Assembly: GCA_028284125.1 (NCBI GenBank)
Contig: JANQSI010000004.1
Location: 62,001 to 126,000 of the forward strand
Direction: 5' to 3'
Origin: Cyclobacteriaceae bacterium
GTDB lineage: Bacteria; Bacteroidota; Bacteroidia; Cytophagales; Cyclobacteriaceae
Length of the DNA: 64,000 nt
The position numbers were made by a program, and so were the translations under genes. The notes beneath the pieces were generated by a model. The model had not been told where the DNA came from and did no database searches. It saw nothing but the letters and a program-made list of their open reading frames with translations. The first letter of the stretch is position 1. The number at the start of each line of letters is the position of its first letter. Positions 16,403 to 26,878 of the stretch are shown piece by piece.

Positions 16403-18562
16403 TCATGTTTCTGCCATTATGATATCCCTAATATTATCGAGCGGACCAAGATTGAGTTTTTTCTTTAACCTATGAACCTTGGTTTTCACAGAACCAGGAG
16501 TAAGATGACTTACATTAGCTATTTCTTTGTTGGACATTCCAATTTTAAGGTAAGCACTCAACTTAAGATCGTCCATCGTGAGGTTAGGATTAGCTTTCTT
16601 GAGCGTGTGGAAAAAACGAGGATGTACATCTTCGAACCGATGTAGGAAGCTATCCCAGCTTTTATCTAGTGAGTGGCTAGTTTCGATGCTTTTCTTGATT
16701 TCCTTCAAATCGGCTTTTAATTGATTGTCGATCTGGCTTTCAATATGTCCGACTGTCTCCTGGAGTTTATTAAGCAGGGTATTTTTTTCATGAGAAGCCA
16801 TCGCCAATGTAGCGAGCTCTCGGTCTTTAGCCGCTAACGCCTCCTCAGAGAAGAGTTTCTCATTTTCCCGTAGTTCTTTAAGGTGTTGATTCTTTTCCTT
16901 CAATTGCTTATTGGCGGTCTGCTTGAGTTGATAAAAACGATAGAGAATGATGAGGATAATCACGATACCAATCGCTCCACCCAGTAGGGCATATTGAATC
17001 ATTTTTCCTTGTTCGATTTCTTGCTCATAGGCAATGGACTCCAACTGCCTCTTGGCCTCAAGCTCCTGCTTCTCCAATTCGAATGTCCGTTCCAGGTCCA
17101 TACGAGTGACCGTCTTAATGGCCTTTTCGTTCAGTATGGAGTCACTTAATAACTTAAACTCTTTCTGGTAGGTATAAGCGCTTTGATGATTCCCCAATAG
17201 GCTGTTGATGTTTGCCAGGAGATTGGAAGCTTCGGAAAGCACATTGAGGTCTTTGATCTTTTTAGCAGTCTGATAGGAAAGTTCAGCAAAGGCTAATGCA
17301 TCTCTTAATTCCGAAACCTTTAGATAGATTTTAGCTTTCCCCAATGCAATGAGACTCAGATCTCGATCGCTCTTAAGATCGATATTCAGGTCTTCTGCCA
17401 GTTCGAAGAATTTTCGTGCTTCTTTTATTGCGTTCTTTTGAAAGGCCAAATCGCCAAGGTAGCGGTAGGCCTCCATTAAGATGAAATCATTTTCAATTTG
17501 AAGGGCAAGATCCATCGCTTCTTTGAGTATGACTTCTGTTTCATCGTACGCATTGAGCTTCATCTTGAATTTACCCAACTGTAAAAGTGCAATTGATACC
17601 TCTTTTGTGAGTTGTAGCTCTCTCAAGATCTTTAATCCCTCTTCACAGTTATTAATGGCCTCAGTATAGTCCTCAATGCTTTCATAGACCCCAGCAATTC
17701 GTCTTGAAACATTTGCTTTCCCCATTAATAGGTTGTGTTTATCATAGATGCTTTTCGCTTCAAAATAGGCGAATAGTGCTTTAGGATAATCCTTCATTTG
17801 AAGATAGACTCTACCGAGGTTTGTTTTCACGATACCTTGCCCAGTAGGATAGTTGGACTTATCATAAAAGCGAAATGCCTGTTGGTAATAGTCAATTGCT
17901 AACTCCAGTTCTCCTTGGCGTCTGTAATTATTGGCTAACACATTTAGTGTACTGGCTGCAGCATTAAAATCATCTTTCGAAAGATGGATATCCAACACCT
18001 CGTTGGCGATCACTAGTGCCGAGTCAAAATCTCCCTCAAAATGAAACGAGATAGCTACATTAGTGAGAATAGAGGGAATGAGGGTAGTATCATATTGCTC
18101 TGCATACTTTAATGCCTCCAAGTAATACACACGTGGATTTTCTCGATTATCCTTGATGTAGTACATCTGGATGGTCCCAATGTTATTGATCGTGGAGATG
18201 GCTCCTTTAAAGTCTTTGGCAGGAATTCGGTGCTCCAGGTCTTTTTTGTAGCAGTCAATGGCATTGACATAATCCTCTGCTCGCTGATACATCAACCCTT
18301 TCTTAAACCACGCATCTGCAAGCCCGGCATCATAGCCCAACCTATTTCCCAATTCAATGGCCTGATCAGCATAATCAAAAGCTCCTTTGGTATCGCCGGA
18401 GATATAGGTTTTGGCAATGAGTTCCCTAAGGATGTCTACTCGAAGCTCGTTGGGTTGACTTTGGGATAGCTCTTTACGTAAGCTGTCGATTTCCGGATTT
18501 TGGCCAATAGTTAAATGGGCAAGGATGAATACACATAGACTGAATAGAACGACTTTGTGCAT
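16403..18562 (-). CDS. TPR-transmembrane-HTH (LuxR-like) regulator
   Basis: 719 aa from ATG 18562, chosen because it starts the signal peptide MHKVVLFSLCVFILAHLTIG; an ATG 12 codons earlier is possible. About ten TPR units in the periplasm (residues about 30-480), one transmembrane helix (YALLGGAIGIVIILIILY), a coiled coil, and a C-terminal HTH: DLKLSAYLKIGMSNKEIANV followed by SVKTKVHRLKKKLNL. This one-component layout is common in Bacteroidota; the TPR part presumably senses an envelope protein or peptide and the HTH acts on DNA at the membrane. The divergent T9SS cargo gene at 18790 is an obvious candidate target. Confidence 0.88.
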   Translation of the reverse strand: MHKVVLFSLCVFILAHLTIGQNPEIDSLRKELSQSQPNELRVDILRELIAKTYISGDTKGAFDYADQAIELGNRLGYDAGLADAWFKKGLMYQRAEDYVNAIDCYKKDLEHRIPAKDFKGAISTINNIGTIQMYYIKDNRENPRVYYLEALKYAEQYDTTLIPSILTNVAISFHFEGDFDSALVIANEVLDIHLSKDDFNAAASTLNVLANNYRRQGELELAIDYYQQAFRFYDKSNYPTGQGIVKTNLGRVYLQMKDYPKALFAYFEAKSIYDKHNLLMGKANVSRRIAGVYESIEDYTEAINNCEEGLKILRELQLTKEVSIALLQLGKFKMKLNAYDETEVILKEAMDLALQIENDFILMEAYRYLGDLAFQKNAIKEARKFFELAEDLNIDLKSDRDLSLIALGKAKIYLKVSELRDALAFAELSYQTAKKIKDLNVLSEASNLLANINSLLGNHQSAYTYQKEFKLLSDSILNEKAIKTVTRMDLERTFELEKQELEAKRQLESIAYEQEIEQGKMIQYALLGGAIGIVIILIILYRFYQLKQTANKQLKEKNQHLKELRENEKLFSEEALAAKDRELATLAMASHEKNTLLNKLQETVGHIESQIDNQLKADLKEIKKSIETSHSLDKSWDSFLHRFEDVHPRFFHTLKKANPNLTMDDLKLSAYLKIGMSNKEIANVSHLTPGSVKTKVHRLKKKLNLGPLDNIRDIIMAET

Positions 18563-18789
18563 GAGTTTGGATTGATACGTGTGTTTATTTCTTCTCACTC
18601 AAAAAGAAAGTTAAGCATTTCAGACCCGGATAACCGAAGGGCTTATATCTACCTACAATAATAATCTCCAGGAAGGTCAGAATGGTCGAAAAGTGAGGAG
18701 GTGTTAGCCATATGTTCACCATGAAAACTTCAATTTATTCTTGCTTAAACACACTTTTGACACATTACTAAGAAAATCAGCTAAAAGAA

Positions 18790-21700
18790 ATGTGTAAAAG
18801 GAAAGTACATCTAATACTCACCGCCATCTATTTTATACTCCTGTCAAAAGGGGAAGTATTTGCCCAAATGAGCGGCTCCTACACCGTAGGATCGGGGGGT
18901 GCCTATGCGACGATCAGTGAGGCAATAGCGGACATCAATTCAAATGGACTATCAGGAGATGTCACACTAAATATTCTAAATGGATTTTATGCTGAGCGTA
19001 TTGATCTCAGCAACCTGAACAATGGTGCATTTACGGTGATACTGGAAGGGGAAGCCAAACAAACTACCATTATCTCACCGCCTAATCAGGATGCAGCTTC
19101 GATCAAAGCAGGTATTGTGATGCAGGCAACCCATAATGTCACCTTGCGGAATTTCACCTATAACATGTCTGAGATCACAGACAATACTTCAAACTTATCT
19201 CAAAATATCTATGGAATTTATATGGAGGACGCTTCCAACATTACCATAGAAGAATCGATACTCATTAACTCGACTCTGGTCATTGATTATGAATATGAGA
19301 TTTCGAACAGTATTTACATGTACAATACGAATAACGTAAACATATCTGCTACCCGGTTCGAAGGGGCGCTACAGCATATTGAGTTCGATTACTTCACAGA
19401 TTTAACTATTTCAGGCAACACCTTTGAAAACGCTGTTACACATATCCGATACTCCCAGAGTGAGTTAAGCGGAGGCAATGGGGCACCAGGAAACAACCTT
19501 ACGGTGGAGAACAATACGTTCACAGGGAGCTTTAATGGCATTCAGACTTCTGTCGGTTCATTATCCATTAATCCGCTTCCTTCCAATCTAATCATTGAGA
19601 ACAATGAATTCAACGATCAGGAATCTTTTGGGATTAGAATATTTGGTTATGAGGCAGTTGATATAGTTGGTAATACGATCACCTCTGATGTCTCTAGTAT
19701 GCGGGCGATGCAAATAGGAGGGCTTTCAGGGAGCAAGATCAGCAGCAATGTGATTGATGCATCAGAGGGTTCAGGTATTTATTTGTTCCGATCCGATGAT
19801 GTTCAGCTGTACAATAACATCGTTTCTTCAAAAGGATTTCCGATTGAACTATATAAAATGACCAACTCAGAGGTCATTCACAATACGTTTCATGCGAACG
19901 GCAACAATGCTTTAAGGTCAACAGTTGCTTGGATCTATGGAGACTCTGAAAACCTGACACTGAAAAACAACATTTTCAGCGGACAAGCTCCTGGGATGGG
20001 TGCTGATGAAAACATAGCCATCGAATTTCTAGGTGAGCATGTAAACCTGGTACAAGATCATAACTTGTTTGACGCTGATCTGGGCATAGCTGTTTACGGA
20101 GCTTCTGGTGAAACTTTTATAAACGGAACTCCAATCTTTCATGAGGATCATGATCTATCAGAGTTGTCTGCCTGGTCGGCTCATGTAAGCCTTGATCAAC
20201 ATTCACAATCACCTAGTCCAGTCTTTGTGGATGAAATCGATTTTCGAATAGATAATAGTGACTTTCGTTTTGGTACCTTTCTCTCAGACTACTCTACAGA
20301 CATTGATGGCGAAACTCGCGTGGATGGTTCCGTAGATGTAGGCGCTGATCAGTATTGCATAAACATTGAAAACACTGAAGCAGTATCGGCATGCGAGTCG
20401 TATGATTTTGCTGGCCTTACCTTGACAGAATCCGGGGAATACATTGGAGAGTTTGTCGCTACCAATGGGTGCGATAGCCTGGTCACGCTTCAGCTAACTA
20501 TTCTGGAGCCCAATGCGGGTAGTGATGACATCACTGCGGAAGGAAGCTACGATTGGAACGGGATCATTTATTCAGAAACGGGAACGTATGAGCAAACACT
20601 AACCAATCAAGTAGGATGTGATAGTGTTGCTACGTTGAACCTGACCATTGAGCCGTATTTCCTGGAGGGAAGTTTTGTGATTGGGTCCTCCGGGGAAGCA
20701 GACTACAGCAATTTCACAGAAGCCATCGCAGACCTGCAATACGCGACGTTGACAGGCGATGTGGTGTACTCAGTGGAAGCAGGAACCTACAACGATACCT
20801 TAAAAATCAGCAACATCAACAACGGCGATTTTTCGATCACTTTTGCCGGGGAAGACAAAGCAACCACGATTCTTCATCCGCTGGACAGTATCGACGAAAG
20901 CAGCTCAGGTATCCTGATTGATGGTACCAACCATGTGACAATTCAAAACATCACGTTCGAAATGGATAACATCTCGGATGTCCAGGTTTCTCGAAATTCC
21001 AATGATACCAAAGGTATCTCTGTTGTTAATGCTGATGAGATCATACTCAACAACATTGAACTAAAAAACAATAGTGAAACCGGTGAATACACCGCCTCGA
21101 CATTTTATATCGCCACCGTGTTATACACAGAGAATACAAATGAATTGACGGTGAGTAACTGTGCGTTTAGTGGGGCTGGAAATTATATTACATTGGGTGA
21201 ATTCAGTGATGTAGATATTCTTGATAACACATTTTCCTTTGCTAGTAAAATCATTAGGAATACCGAAACAGGAAGCAATCTCCTCATCCAGAATAATGAT
21301 GTAACTGGCCCTTTTCGTGCGGGATTTGATTTGGATGAGTTGGAGGATGTTTCTATTCAATCCAATATACTAGACGGACTGGGATATACGACTTACTCAG
21401 CCGGGATCAGTTTAAGCGAGACGAAGAGATCAACGGTGAAAGGGAATACCGTTAAGAACATAAGCACCGGAATCGAACTAGGGACAGACACTACCACCTA
21501 TGTTGAACAAAACACAGTCCTTTTTGTAGATTTCGAAACAATCTACTCGGATCCTAGTGCGGATTTGCGAATCACAAACAATTTCCTTGGGGATTTAGTG
21601 TACTTGGTTGATCCCACCAACCTGGATCTTGTTCACAACACCATCGTCTGTCAAACGGATCGGGATCAGGCGGTCTATGTAGAGAATCCAATTTCGGATG

Positions 21701-22947
21701 CTGGAGTTGCCCATTCAATGGTCAACAACATCATAGTGGGTGGAGACCAAGTCGAGACCGTAGTGGAAATCGTTGGTCTAACCGATCCGTCGGTACTTAC
21801 AATGGATCATAATCTTTACTACCTGGCCCCAAATAGTAATGTAATGGCTGTGACTTCTGTGATCAACTACAATGGGACCGCTCATGGTACCCTTGCCGAC
21901 TGGCAAACTGGTCAAGTAGGTACCACCTTTGATCAAAACTCCCAAAGCTTTACTCCTGCATTTGTTGACACGGATGATTTCCATATTTCCAGTGCCACAG
22001 ACTATCGGTTCGGAACCTTTATTGGCGAGATCACTACGGATATTGATGACGACATCAGGGACGCCACCATAGGAGTGGATGTAGGAGCAGATCAATTCTG
22101 TTTGACCTACGATGAGGTGGTAGACATTGAAGTCTGTGAACCCTACACTTTTGATGGAGTTGAATTGACTACTTCGGGCCAGTACCAGGCCAGCTTCTTA
22201 ACCGCGCAAAGTTGTGATAGCCTGGTCACACTCAACCTGACGATTCTCGAACCTGCGTTCGGCTCAGAAGATGTCGAAGCATGTGAGAGTTATGATTGGA
22301 ACGGGATCACCTATACAGCATCAGGAACCTACCAGGAGGTGTTTATGAATGCGGTAGGCTGTGACAGTACCGCTACATTAAATCTGACCATTTTGGAATC
22401 GGATGAAAAAAGCGTGGAAGTTAGCGCATGTGATGGCTATGAATTTGACGGCTCATTTCTAACCAGCCCGGGCGAGTACACAGCTACCTTTATCAACGAG
22501 GTGGGCTGTGACAGCCTGGTGAACCTGAATTTGACCATTCTTGAACCTACTTCTAGTTCAGAGAGCGTGGAGGTATGTGATAGTTATGATTGGAATGGCA
22601 CGACCTATTCATCTACAGGTATTTACCAGGAAGTATTCACAAACGCAGTAGGCTGTGATAGTACAGCCACGCTCGACCTTACCATTTTGGAAACAGCTAG
22701 TTGCACACCACTTTCTTCTTCAGATGAGATCCATGACTTGTCGGTGAGCCCAAATCCAACAAGAGGCTTGATCATGGTTCAAGGTGTAAAAAATAATGCC
22801 AGGTATTACATAAGTGATCTTTCAGGAAGAGTCATCCAGGAAGGTAAAATGAAGGATTCAAGTCTGAAGATCAATGCTGGGACAGGGGCATACTTGCTTT
22901 TTATTCCGTCTGTGAATAAAGTTGTCAGACTAGTAAAGGTTAAGTAG
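18790..22947 (+). CDS. T9SS-secreted parallel beta-helix repeat protein
   Basis: 1385 aa. Signal peptide to about residue 26; two right-handed beta-helix blocks (about 30-515 and 620-1110), each opening with a near-identical SYTVGSGGAYATISEAIADI or FVIGSSGEADYSNFTEAIADL strand and full of NNxF/NNTI turns. Each block is followed by cysteine-containing repeats of about 47 aa with the pattern CESYDWNG, GTY, GCDS, TLNLTIL: two after the first, four after the second. The last about 80 residues are a type A T9SS sorting domain (LSVSPNPTRGLIMVQG to VRLVKVK). Expected at the cell surface as adhesin or polysaccharide-binding/degrading protein; no catalytic motif seen. Confidence 0.9.
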   Translation: MCKRKVHLILTAIYFILLSKGEVFAQMSGSYTVGSGGAYATISEAIADINSNGLSGDVTLNILNGFYAERIDLSNLNNGAFTVILEGEAKQTTIISPPNQDAASIKAGIVMQATHNVTLRNFTYNMSEITDNTSNLSQNIYGIYMEDASNITIEESILINSTLVIDYEYEISNSIYMYNTNNVNISATRFEGALQHIEFDYFTDLTISGNTFENAVTHIRYSQSELSGGNGAPGNNLTVENNTFTGSFNGIQTSVGSLSINPLPSNLIIENNEFNDQESFGIRIFGYEAVDIVGNTITSDVSSMRAMQIGGLSGSKISSNVIDASEGSGIYLFRSDDVQLYNNIVSSKGFPIELYKMTNSEVIHNTFHANGNNALRSTVAWIYGDSENLTLKNNIFSGQAPGMGADENIAIEFLGEHVNLVQDHNLFDADLGIAVYGASGETFINGTPIFHEDHDLSELSAWSAHVSLDQHSQSPSPVFVDEIDFRIDNSDFRFGTFLSDYSTDIDGETRVDGSVDVGADQYCINIENTEAVSACESYDFAGLTLTESGEYIGEFVATNGCDSLVTLQLTILEPNAGSDDITAEGSYDWNGIIYSETGTYEQTLTNQVGCDSVATLNLTIEPYFLEGSFVIGSSGEADYSNFTEAIADLQYATLTGDVVYSVEAGTYNDTLKISNINNGDFSITFAGEDKATTILHPLDSIDESSSGILIDGTNHVTIQNITFEMDNISDVQVSRNSNDTKGISVVNADEIILNNIELKNNSETGEYTASTFYIATVLYTENTNELTVSNCAFSGAGNYITLGEFSDVDILDNTFSFASKIIRNTETGSNLLIQNNDVTGPFRAGFDLDELEDVSIQSNILDGLGYTTYSAGISLSETKRSTVKGNTVKNISTGIELGTDTTTYVEQNTVLFVDFETIYSDPSADLRITNNFLGDLVYLVDPTNLDLVHNTIVCQTDRDQAVYVENPISDAGVAHSMVNNIIVGGDQVETVVEIVGLTDPSVLTMDHNLYYLAPNSNVMAVTSVINYNGTAHGTLADWQTGQVGTTFDQNSQSFTPAFVDTDDFHISSATDYRFGTFIGEITTDIDDDIRDATIGVDVGADQFCLTYDEVVDIEVCEPYTFDGVELTTSGQYQASFLTAQSCDSLVTLNLTILEPAFGSEDVEACESYDWNGITYTASGTYQEVFMNAVGCDSTATLNLTILESDEKSVEVSACDGYEFDGSFLTSPGEYTATFINEVGCDSLVNLNLTILEPTSSSESVEVCDSYDWNGTTYSSTGIYQEVFTNAVGCDSTATLDLTILETASCTPLSSSDEIHDLSVSPNPTRGLIMVQGVKNNARYYISDLSGRVIQEGKMKDSSLKINAGTGAYLLFIPSVNKVVRLVKVK

Positions 22948-22996
22948 AAAATTGTAGACTAATTAAGGCAGCTACCCAAAAATTAAGGTGGCAAGG

Positions 22997-23020
22997 GCGG
23001 CCCTTAGGGGCTGCTTTTTT
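22997..23020 (+). terminator. Rho-independent terminator
   Basis: GCGGCCC and GGGCTGC pair (one G-U) around a 4-base loop, followed directly by six T residues; 50 bp after the beta-helix gene. Confidence 0.85.
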
Positions 23021-23074
23021 ATGGTATAATTCATAACAGTTAACTATTGGTTTACTATAAGACAAGAATCTCAT

Positions 23075-24790
23075 CTAGTTGCTTTGAATTTTTATAAACT
23101 CCAAGCCACGTATTTCATCAGAATTTACTGTAAAAGCTGAGGCATCTTCATTGAATCGAATGCTTTGTAAGAGATTTCTATTTCCCACAAATATGTTTTC
23201 AGAAACTTGGCTAAGTCTAACATCCCCAACCCTCGGATGATTAGCGATTAATTGTCCCTCTTCGAACCGAAGTGTGTACACAATGCCATGATTGCTGTTG
23301 TAATAATCACCTTCCATTTTCTCCAACTTCTCATCGCCATAGGTTACTGGCTGTATTCTTGTGAAGCTGTCAACATTCAAAGTAGCAGACTCAAAATTCA
23401 TGTTCATTGATCCATTGTTGTCTTCAAAAGTGACATACACTTTACCCCCGGCAATCATTTGAAATTTATTGTCAGTAAGAGGGAGCAAACCACTGGTTCT
23501 TCCATCGGTACGTATGTATGTCAAAGTATCATTTATTAGTTCAACTTTTCTGGATAAACCCGACCTCTCGTTCCAATAGTTGCCGGCAAACTTCTGCAAT
23601 TGCCTCCGTGACAGTTGTTTGGTTTTCAATTGGCTAAAGTCGTTTGGCTCATCATTGAAGAAATGCTCACCTATGAAATGCTCAGCTAATCCCATTCCTA
23701 AGTATCCACTATAAGGCATTCCAGAGCTCAGGACAATGACGGTGAACTCTTGATCGGGAAACTTAAACATCGCGCTTGCGTGTCCGCCAAGAAATCCTAT
23801 CTGATAAATTTCTTTCACTCCATGTCCCCAGTGGTAAAATTGCTGGGCATAAGCAAATTGACCATTCCATGAGTCTATAGGTTTTCCGCTGTTCAATTTG
23901 ACTGACTCAAACAATTTTTCGACTACAACTTTGCTGCCAATTTCAGGTTCAAGAAGATTGAGTTCCCATTTTGCCAAATCATTGATTGTTGAATAAACAT
24001 TGATTGGACCATAAACACCTGAATTTGTCACCACTTCCCTGTATCCTGTTTCTAAAGGCATGTAGGATTCAGCAACATTTTCCATCGTTTGGTGATGTTG
24101 ACTCTTGATAAGCGTGTTGTTCATACCCAGAGGATCGAACAAATGTTCTTTCATGAAGTCTGGGAAAGATTGCCCACTTGCAATGGCAACAATTTCGGCC
24201 AGTAATACTAAGTCCGTATGCCCATAGATATAATCTTCACCAGGTTCGAAAGCAGGTTTTAATTTGTTAATGGTTTTGAGCGTTTGCTCTTGAGTGAACA
24301 CATCTTCTTCGTGTTGCCCAATGAGGTCTCGCATTTGCCAGAAATCTGAAAGCCCGCTTGTCATTGAGAGCAAATGATCAATCGTGATCGTATGCTCATA
24401 ATCGGGGAGCATGGGTAGATATTTTCGAATATCATCTTTGATCGATAATTTCCCTTGTTCCTCTAAAAAAAGTATCGCAAAAGCTGTGAATTGTCTGGAA
24501 ATGGCAGACAATCGGAATTTCGTATCCAATGTGGCAGGCGCTTGGGTGCTTAGATTGGCACTTCCAAAAGAATTTTTATAAACGACCTCTCCTTTATGAA
24601 TGGCTATGGCACCAACGGCTGGGTGATCCTGTCGATCCACCTCTGAAAATAGGGTATCAAGTGCTGGGTTTTGGGAAGAAAAACTTTCTAGTTGTTGCAC
24701 CACTAATCTTGTGGATGCAAGCGGGTGGTAATAACAACTGATTAGGAAGATGAGAAAGAAGGCTCTTGAAAGGATCATGGTAGATTTCAT
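23075..24790 (-). CDS. Serine-hydrolase-like lipoprotein, active site apparently lost
   Basis: 571 aa from ATG 24790 (the longer TTG start adds four residues). Lipobox ISC suggests a lipoprotein. Overall fold is PF00144 beta-lactamase-like (residues about 40-350) with a C-terminal beta-rich domain. The three active-site motifs have changed: the block normally reading SxxK is LSAISRQFTA, placing Ala at the nucleophile and Arg at the lysine (about A96 and R99); YxN reads YGH; the HxG-type motif reads QIGF. It is therefore likely a binding or scaffold pseudoenzyme. It is followed upstream by a DJ-1 gene 24 bp away, probably one operon. Confidence 0.8.
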   Translation of the reverse strand: MKSTMILSRAFFLIFLISCYYHPLASTRLVVQQLESFSSQNPALDTLFSEVDRQDHPAVGAIAIHKGEVVYKNSFGSANLSTQAPATLDTKFRLSAISRQFTAFAILFLEEQGKLSIKDDIRKYLPMLPDYEHTITIDHLLSMTSGLSDFWQMRDLIGQHEEDVFTQEQTLKTINKLKPAFEPGEDYIYGHTDLVLLAEIVAIASGQSFPDFMKEHLFDPLGMNNTLIKSQHHQTMENVAESYMPLETGYREVVTNSGVYGPINVYSTINDLAKWELNLLEPEIGSKVVVEKLFESVKLNSGKPIDSWNGQFAYAQQFYHWGHGVKEIYQIGFLGGHASAMFKFPDQEFTVIVLSSGMPYSGYLGMGLAEHFIGEHFFNDEPNDFSQLKTKQLSRRQLQKFAGNYWNERSGLSRKVELINDTLTYIRTDGRTSGLLPLTDNKFQMIAGGKVYVTFEDNNGSMNMNFESATLNVDSFTRIQPVTYGDEKLEKMEGDYYNSNHGIVYTLRFEEGQLIANHPRVGDVRLSQVSENIFVGNRNLLQSIRFNEDASAFTVNSDEIRGLEFIKIQSN

Positions 24791-24814
24791 TTGATAGTTC
24801 AACTTTTAATTCAT

Positions 24815-25567
24815 TTATTTCAATGCATCGATAACTGCCCTTGCCACCAAGGCTGAAGAAGTAGGATCTTGCCCGGTAATCAACCGGCCATCAACTTCCA
24901 AATAACCATCCCATCCTTCCTCGGAGTACTTGAAAAGACCGCCGTTAGCAGTTATCCGCTCTTCAATGGAAAAAGGGAATTCCTGAAAGTAGGCTGCAGC
25001 TTTATCCTCGAACAGATCGGGGAATCCATTGATCCTTCGACCATTCACTAAATAGGTTCCGTCTTCTTTTTTTAAGTCGGCGATTCCTGCAGTTCCATGG
25101 CAAACGGCAGATACAATACCTTTTTGATTTTCATAGATATCCATAGCCAATTGTTGAATTCCTTGATCAAAGGGTGTTTGAAACATGGCCGCACCGCCTC
25201 CCGAATAAAAGATGGCTTGGTAATCTTTAGCGTTTACCTGGGCTGGAGTCAATGTCGTTTTCAACTTATTCATGAATCCTTCATTATAGAGGTACTCAAT
25301 AAGAAGTGAATCAGAATAGATATAACCCAATGGCACTGGACCACCTTTTGGGCTCACAAAGTCAATTTCAAATCCTGCAGTTTTAAATTCATGATAGGCG
25401 AATACGATTTCGGCAAAGTGATTTGAGGTATTGATATCAGATTCTCCATAAAATCGAGCATTGGAAACCACAAAAAGTATCTTGTTTTTTGAATCTTCTA
25501 AGGTTGTAGGCTCAACTGCACAGGCGTATGAAATGTGGAGAAGGAAAATGAAAGCAAGTTTATTCAT
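24815..25567 (-). CDS. DJ-1/PfpI-family protein, exported
   Basis: 250 aa with a signal peptide, possibly a lipoprotein (Cys16). The nucleophile elbow SAVCHGTAGI (C156, H157) and the YSGGGAAMF loop are those of class I glutamine-amidotransferase-like DJ-1/Hsp31/PfpI proteins, close to the Hsp31-like glyoxalase III branch. Function could be methylglyoxal/glycation repair or a hydrolase. An exported version is less usual. It precedes the pseudo-hydrolase gene (spacing 24 bp) and follows a membrane AraC regulator. Confidence 0.8.
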   Translation of the reverse strand: MNKLAFIFLLHISYACAVEPTTLEDSKNKILFVVSNARFYGESDINTSNHFAEIVFAYHEFKTAGFEIDFVSPKGGPVPLGYIYSDSLLIEYLYNEGFMNKLKTTLTPAQVNAKDYQAIFYSGGGAAMFQTPFDQGIQQLAMDIYENQKGIVSAVCHGTAGIADLKKEDGTYLVNGRRINGFPDLFEDKAAAYFQEFPFSIEERITANGGLFKYSEEGWDGYLEVDGRLITGQDPTSSALVARAVIDALK

Positions 25568-25642
25568 GACTTTTGTTACAAGTCTGATGTTTTGCTTTCG
25601 TTGATTGGCCTTTACTTATAAATCAGGAATACGGATTTATAA

Positions 25643-26692
25643 TTATGAACCTACTGCTAAAGTCGATTCGTCCTTAAACTGAGCCGGGGTTTTGCCAGCA
25701 ATTTTCTTAAAAGCCGAATAGAATGTGGACTTGGAATTGAATCCACACTCATAACCAATTGATTCAAGTTTTAGGTGAGCGTCTCTTAAGATTAATTGCT
25801 TGGCGTGTTCAATTCGATATTCATTGATGAACGTGGTGAAGTTTTTTCCAAGATTATCATTTATTAGCTGAGATAGCCTATGAGGAATGATATTAAGTTG
25901 ATTCGCAAGATCAGATAACTTCAGATTTGGGTCTTTGAACAGCTTCATCTCGATCATGAGTTGATGGATTTGATCATGCATTTTTTTTGCTTCATGTTCC
26001 TCGATCTTCTTATTCCCATATTTCACATGCTTACTCATAAATCCGGGATCCTTCTTTTTTGTGAAAATGAGCCAAAGAACAATTAAGTAGAAAATGAATG
26101 AAAATGAGAGTGCGCCGGTTATGTAAGAGGTAAAGCTAACCATGTTATAGGCTAACCAAATCAGAACGTTCCCGAGATAAATCGATACCATCCAAACCTC
26201 CAAAGTAGAGAGCTTTATAGATCTGAAAAGCTTAATGAATGAAAACCGAATAATCCAACCGGCAAGGAGAAGGTAAACAAACCAAATAAAGTAGATCGAA
26301 TAAAAGGTATAGTACCAGACGTCTCCATACTCATACCATGGGAATAAATAATCAATGGTAGCAATGACAATTAATAACGGGATAAAATGGAATTTCCAGT
26401 CAGCATGTTTTTTTTCCGGGTGAACGACTGCCTTAAAATAAAAATAGATTGAAGGGCCGATAAACAAGCAGGCGGACATTCCAAATTGGATGAACATTCC
26501 GTCAAGGCTCGGATTGAAATAAAGAAATACGGATTTACCAATACGGATACTTAGGGCGAGCAGCATTGTGCCCAGGAAATAATTGGATGTAGCCTTAGGT
26601 TTAAGAAAAAACAGAAAATAGAAACCTATAACTAGTCCATTGAAAGCCCCTAGCGCACTAAAGAAGAAAAGTAGCTCTCTGCTAAATTCCAT
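25643..26692 (-). CDS. AraC-family regulator with multi-helix membrane N-terminus
   Basis: 349 aa, same architecture as 1479-2540: about seven hydrophobic segments in residues 1-225, then an AraC DNA-binding domain ending CGFNSKSTFYSAFKKIAGKTPAQF. Upstream of, and in the same direction as, the DJ-1 and pseudo-hydrolase genes (75-bp gap), so it likely regulates them. Confidence 0.88.
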   Translation of the reverse strand: MEFSRELLFFFSALGAFNGLVIGFYFLFFLKPKATSNYFLGTMLLALSIRIGKSVFLYFNPSLDGMFIQFGMSACLFIGPSIYFYFKAVVHPEKKHADWKFHFIPLLIVIATIDYLFPWYEYGDVWYYTFYSIYFIWFVYLLLAGWIIRFSFIKLFRSIKLSTLEVWMVSIYLGNVLIWLAYNMVSFTSYITGALSFSFIFYLIVLWLIFTKKKDPGFMSKHVKYGNKKIEEHEAKKMHDQIHQLMIEMKLFKDPNLKLSDLANQLNIIPHRLSQLINDNLGKNFTTFINEYRIEHAKQLILRDAHLKLESIGYECGFNSKSTFYSAFKKIAGKTPAQFKDESTLAVGS

Positions 26693-26878
26693 TCCAACAA
26701 TAATAGCTTAGTTATGCCTCTACTTCCAATAATTTTTCGAAACAACAACCGATATGCAATACGCTACTTAAAAACTTCCCAATATCTTTCGCTTTGCCTT
26801 TTATTAAAGCACTATTTTCTTGACCAAACAAAAATCCATAGCAGTTCTTTTTAAATTCATAGTTGCAAGGATCTAAGA

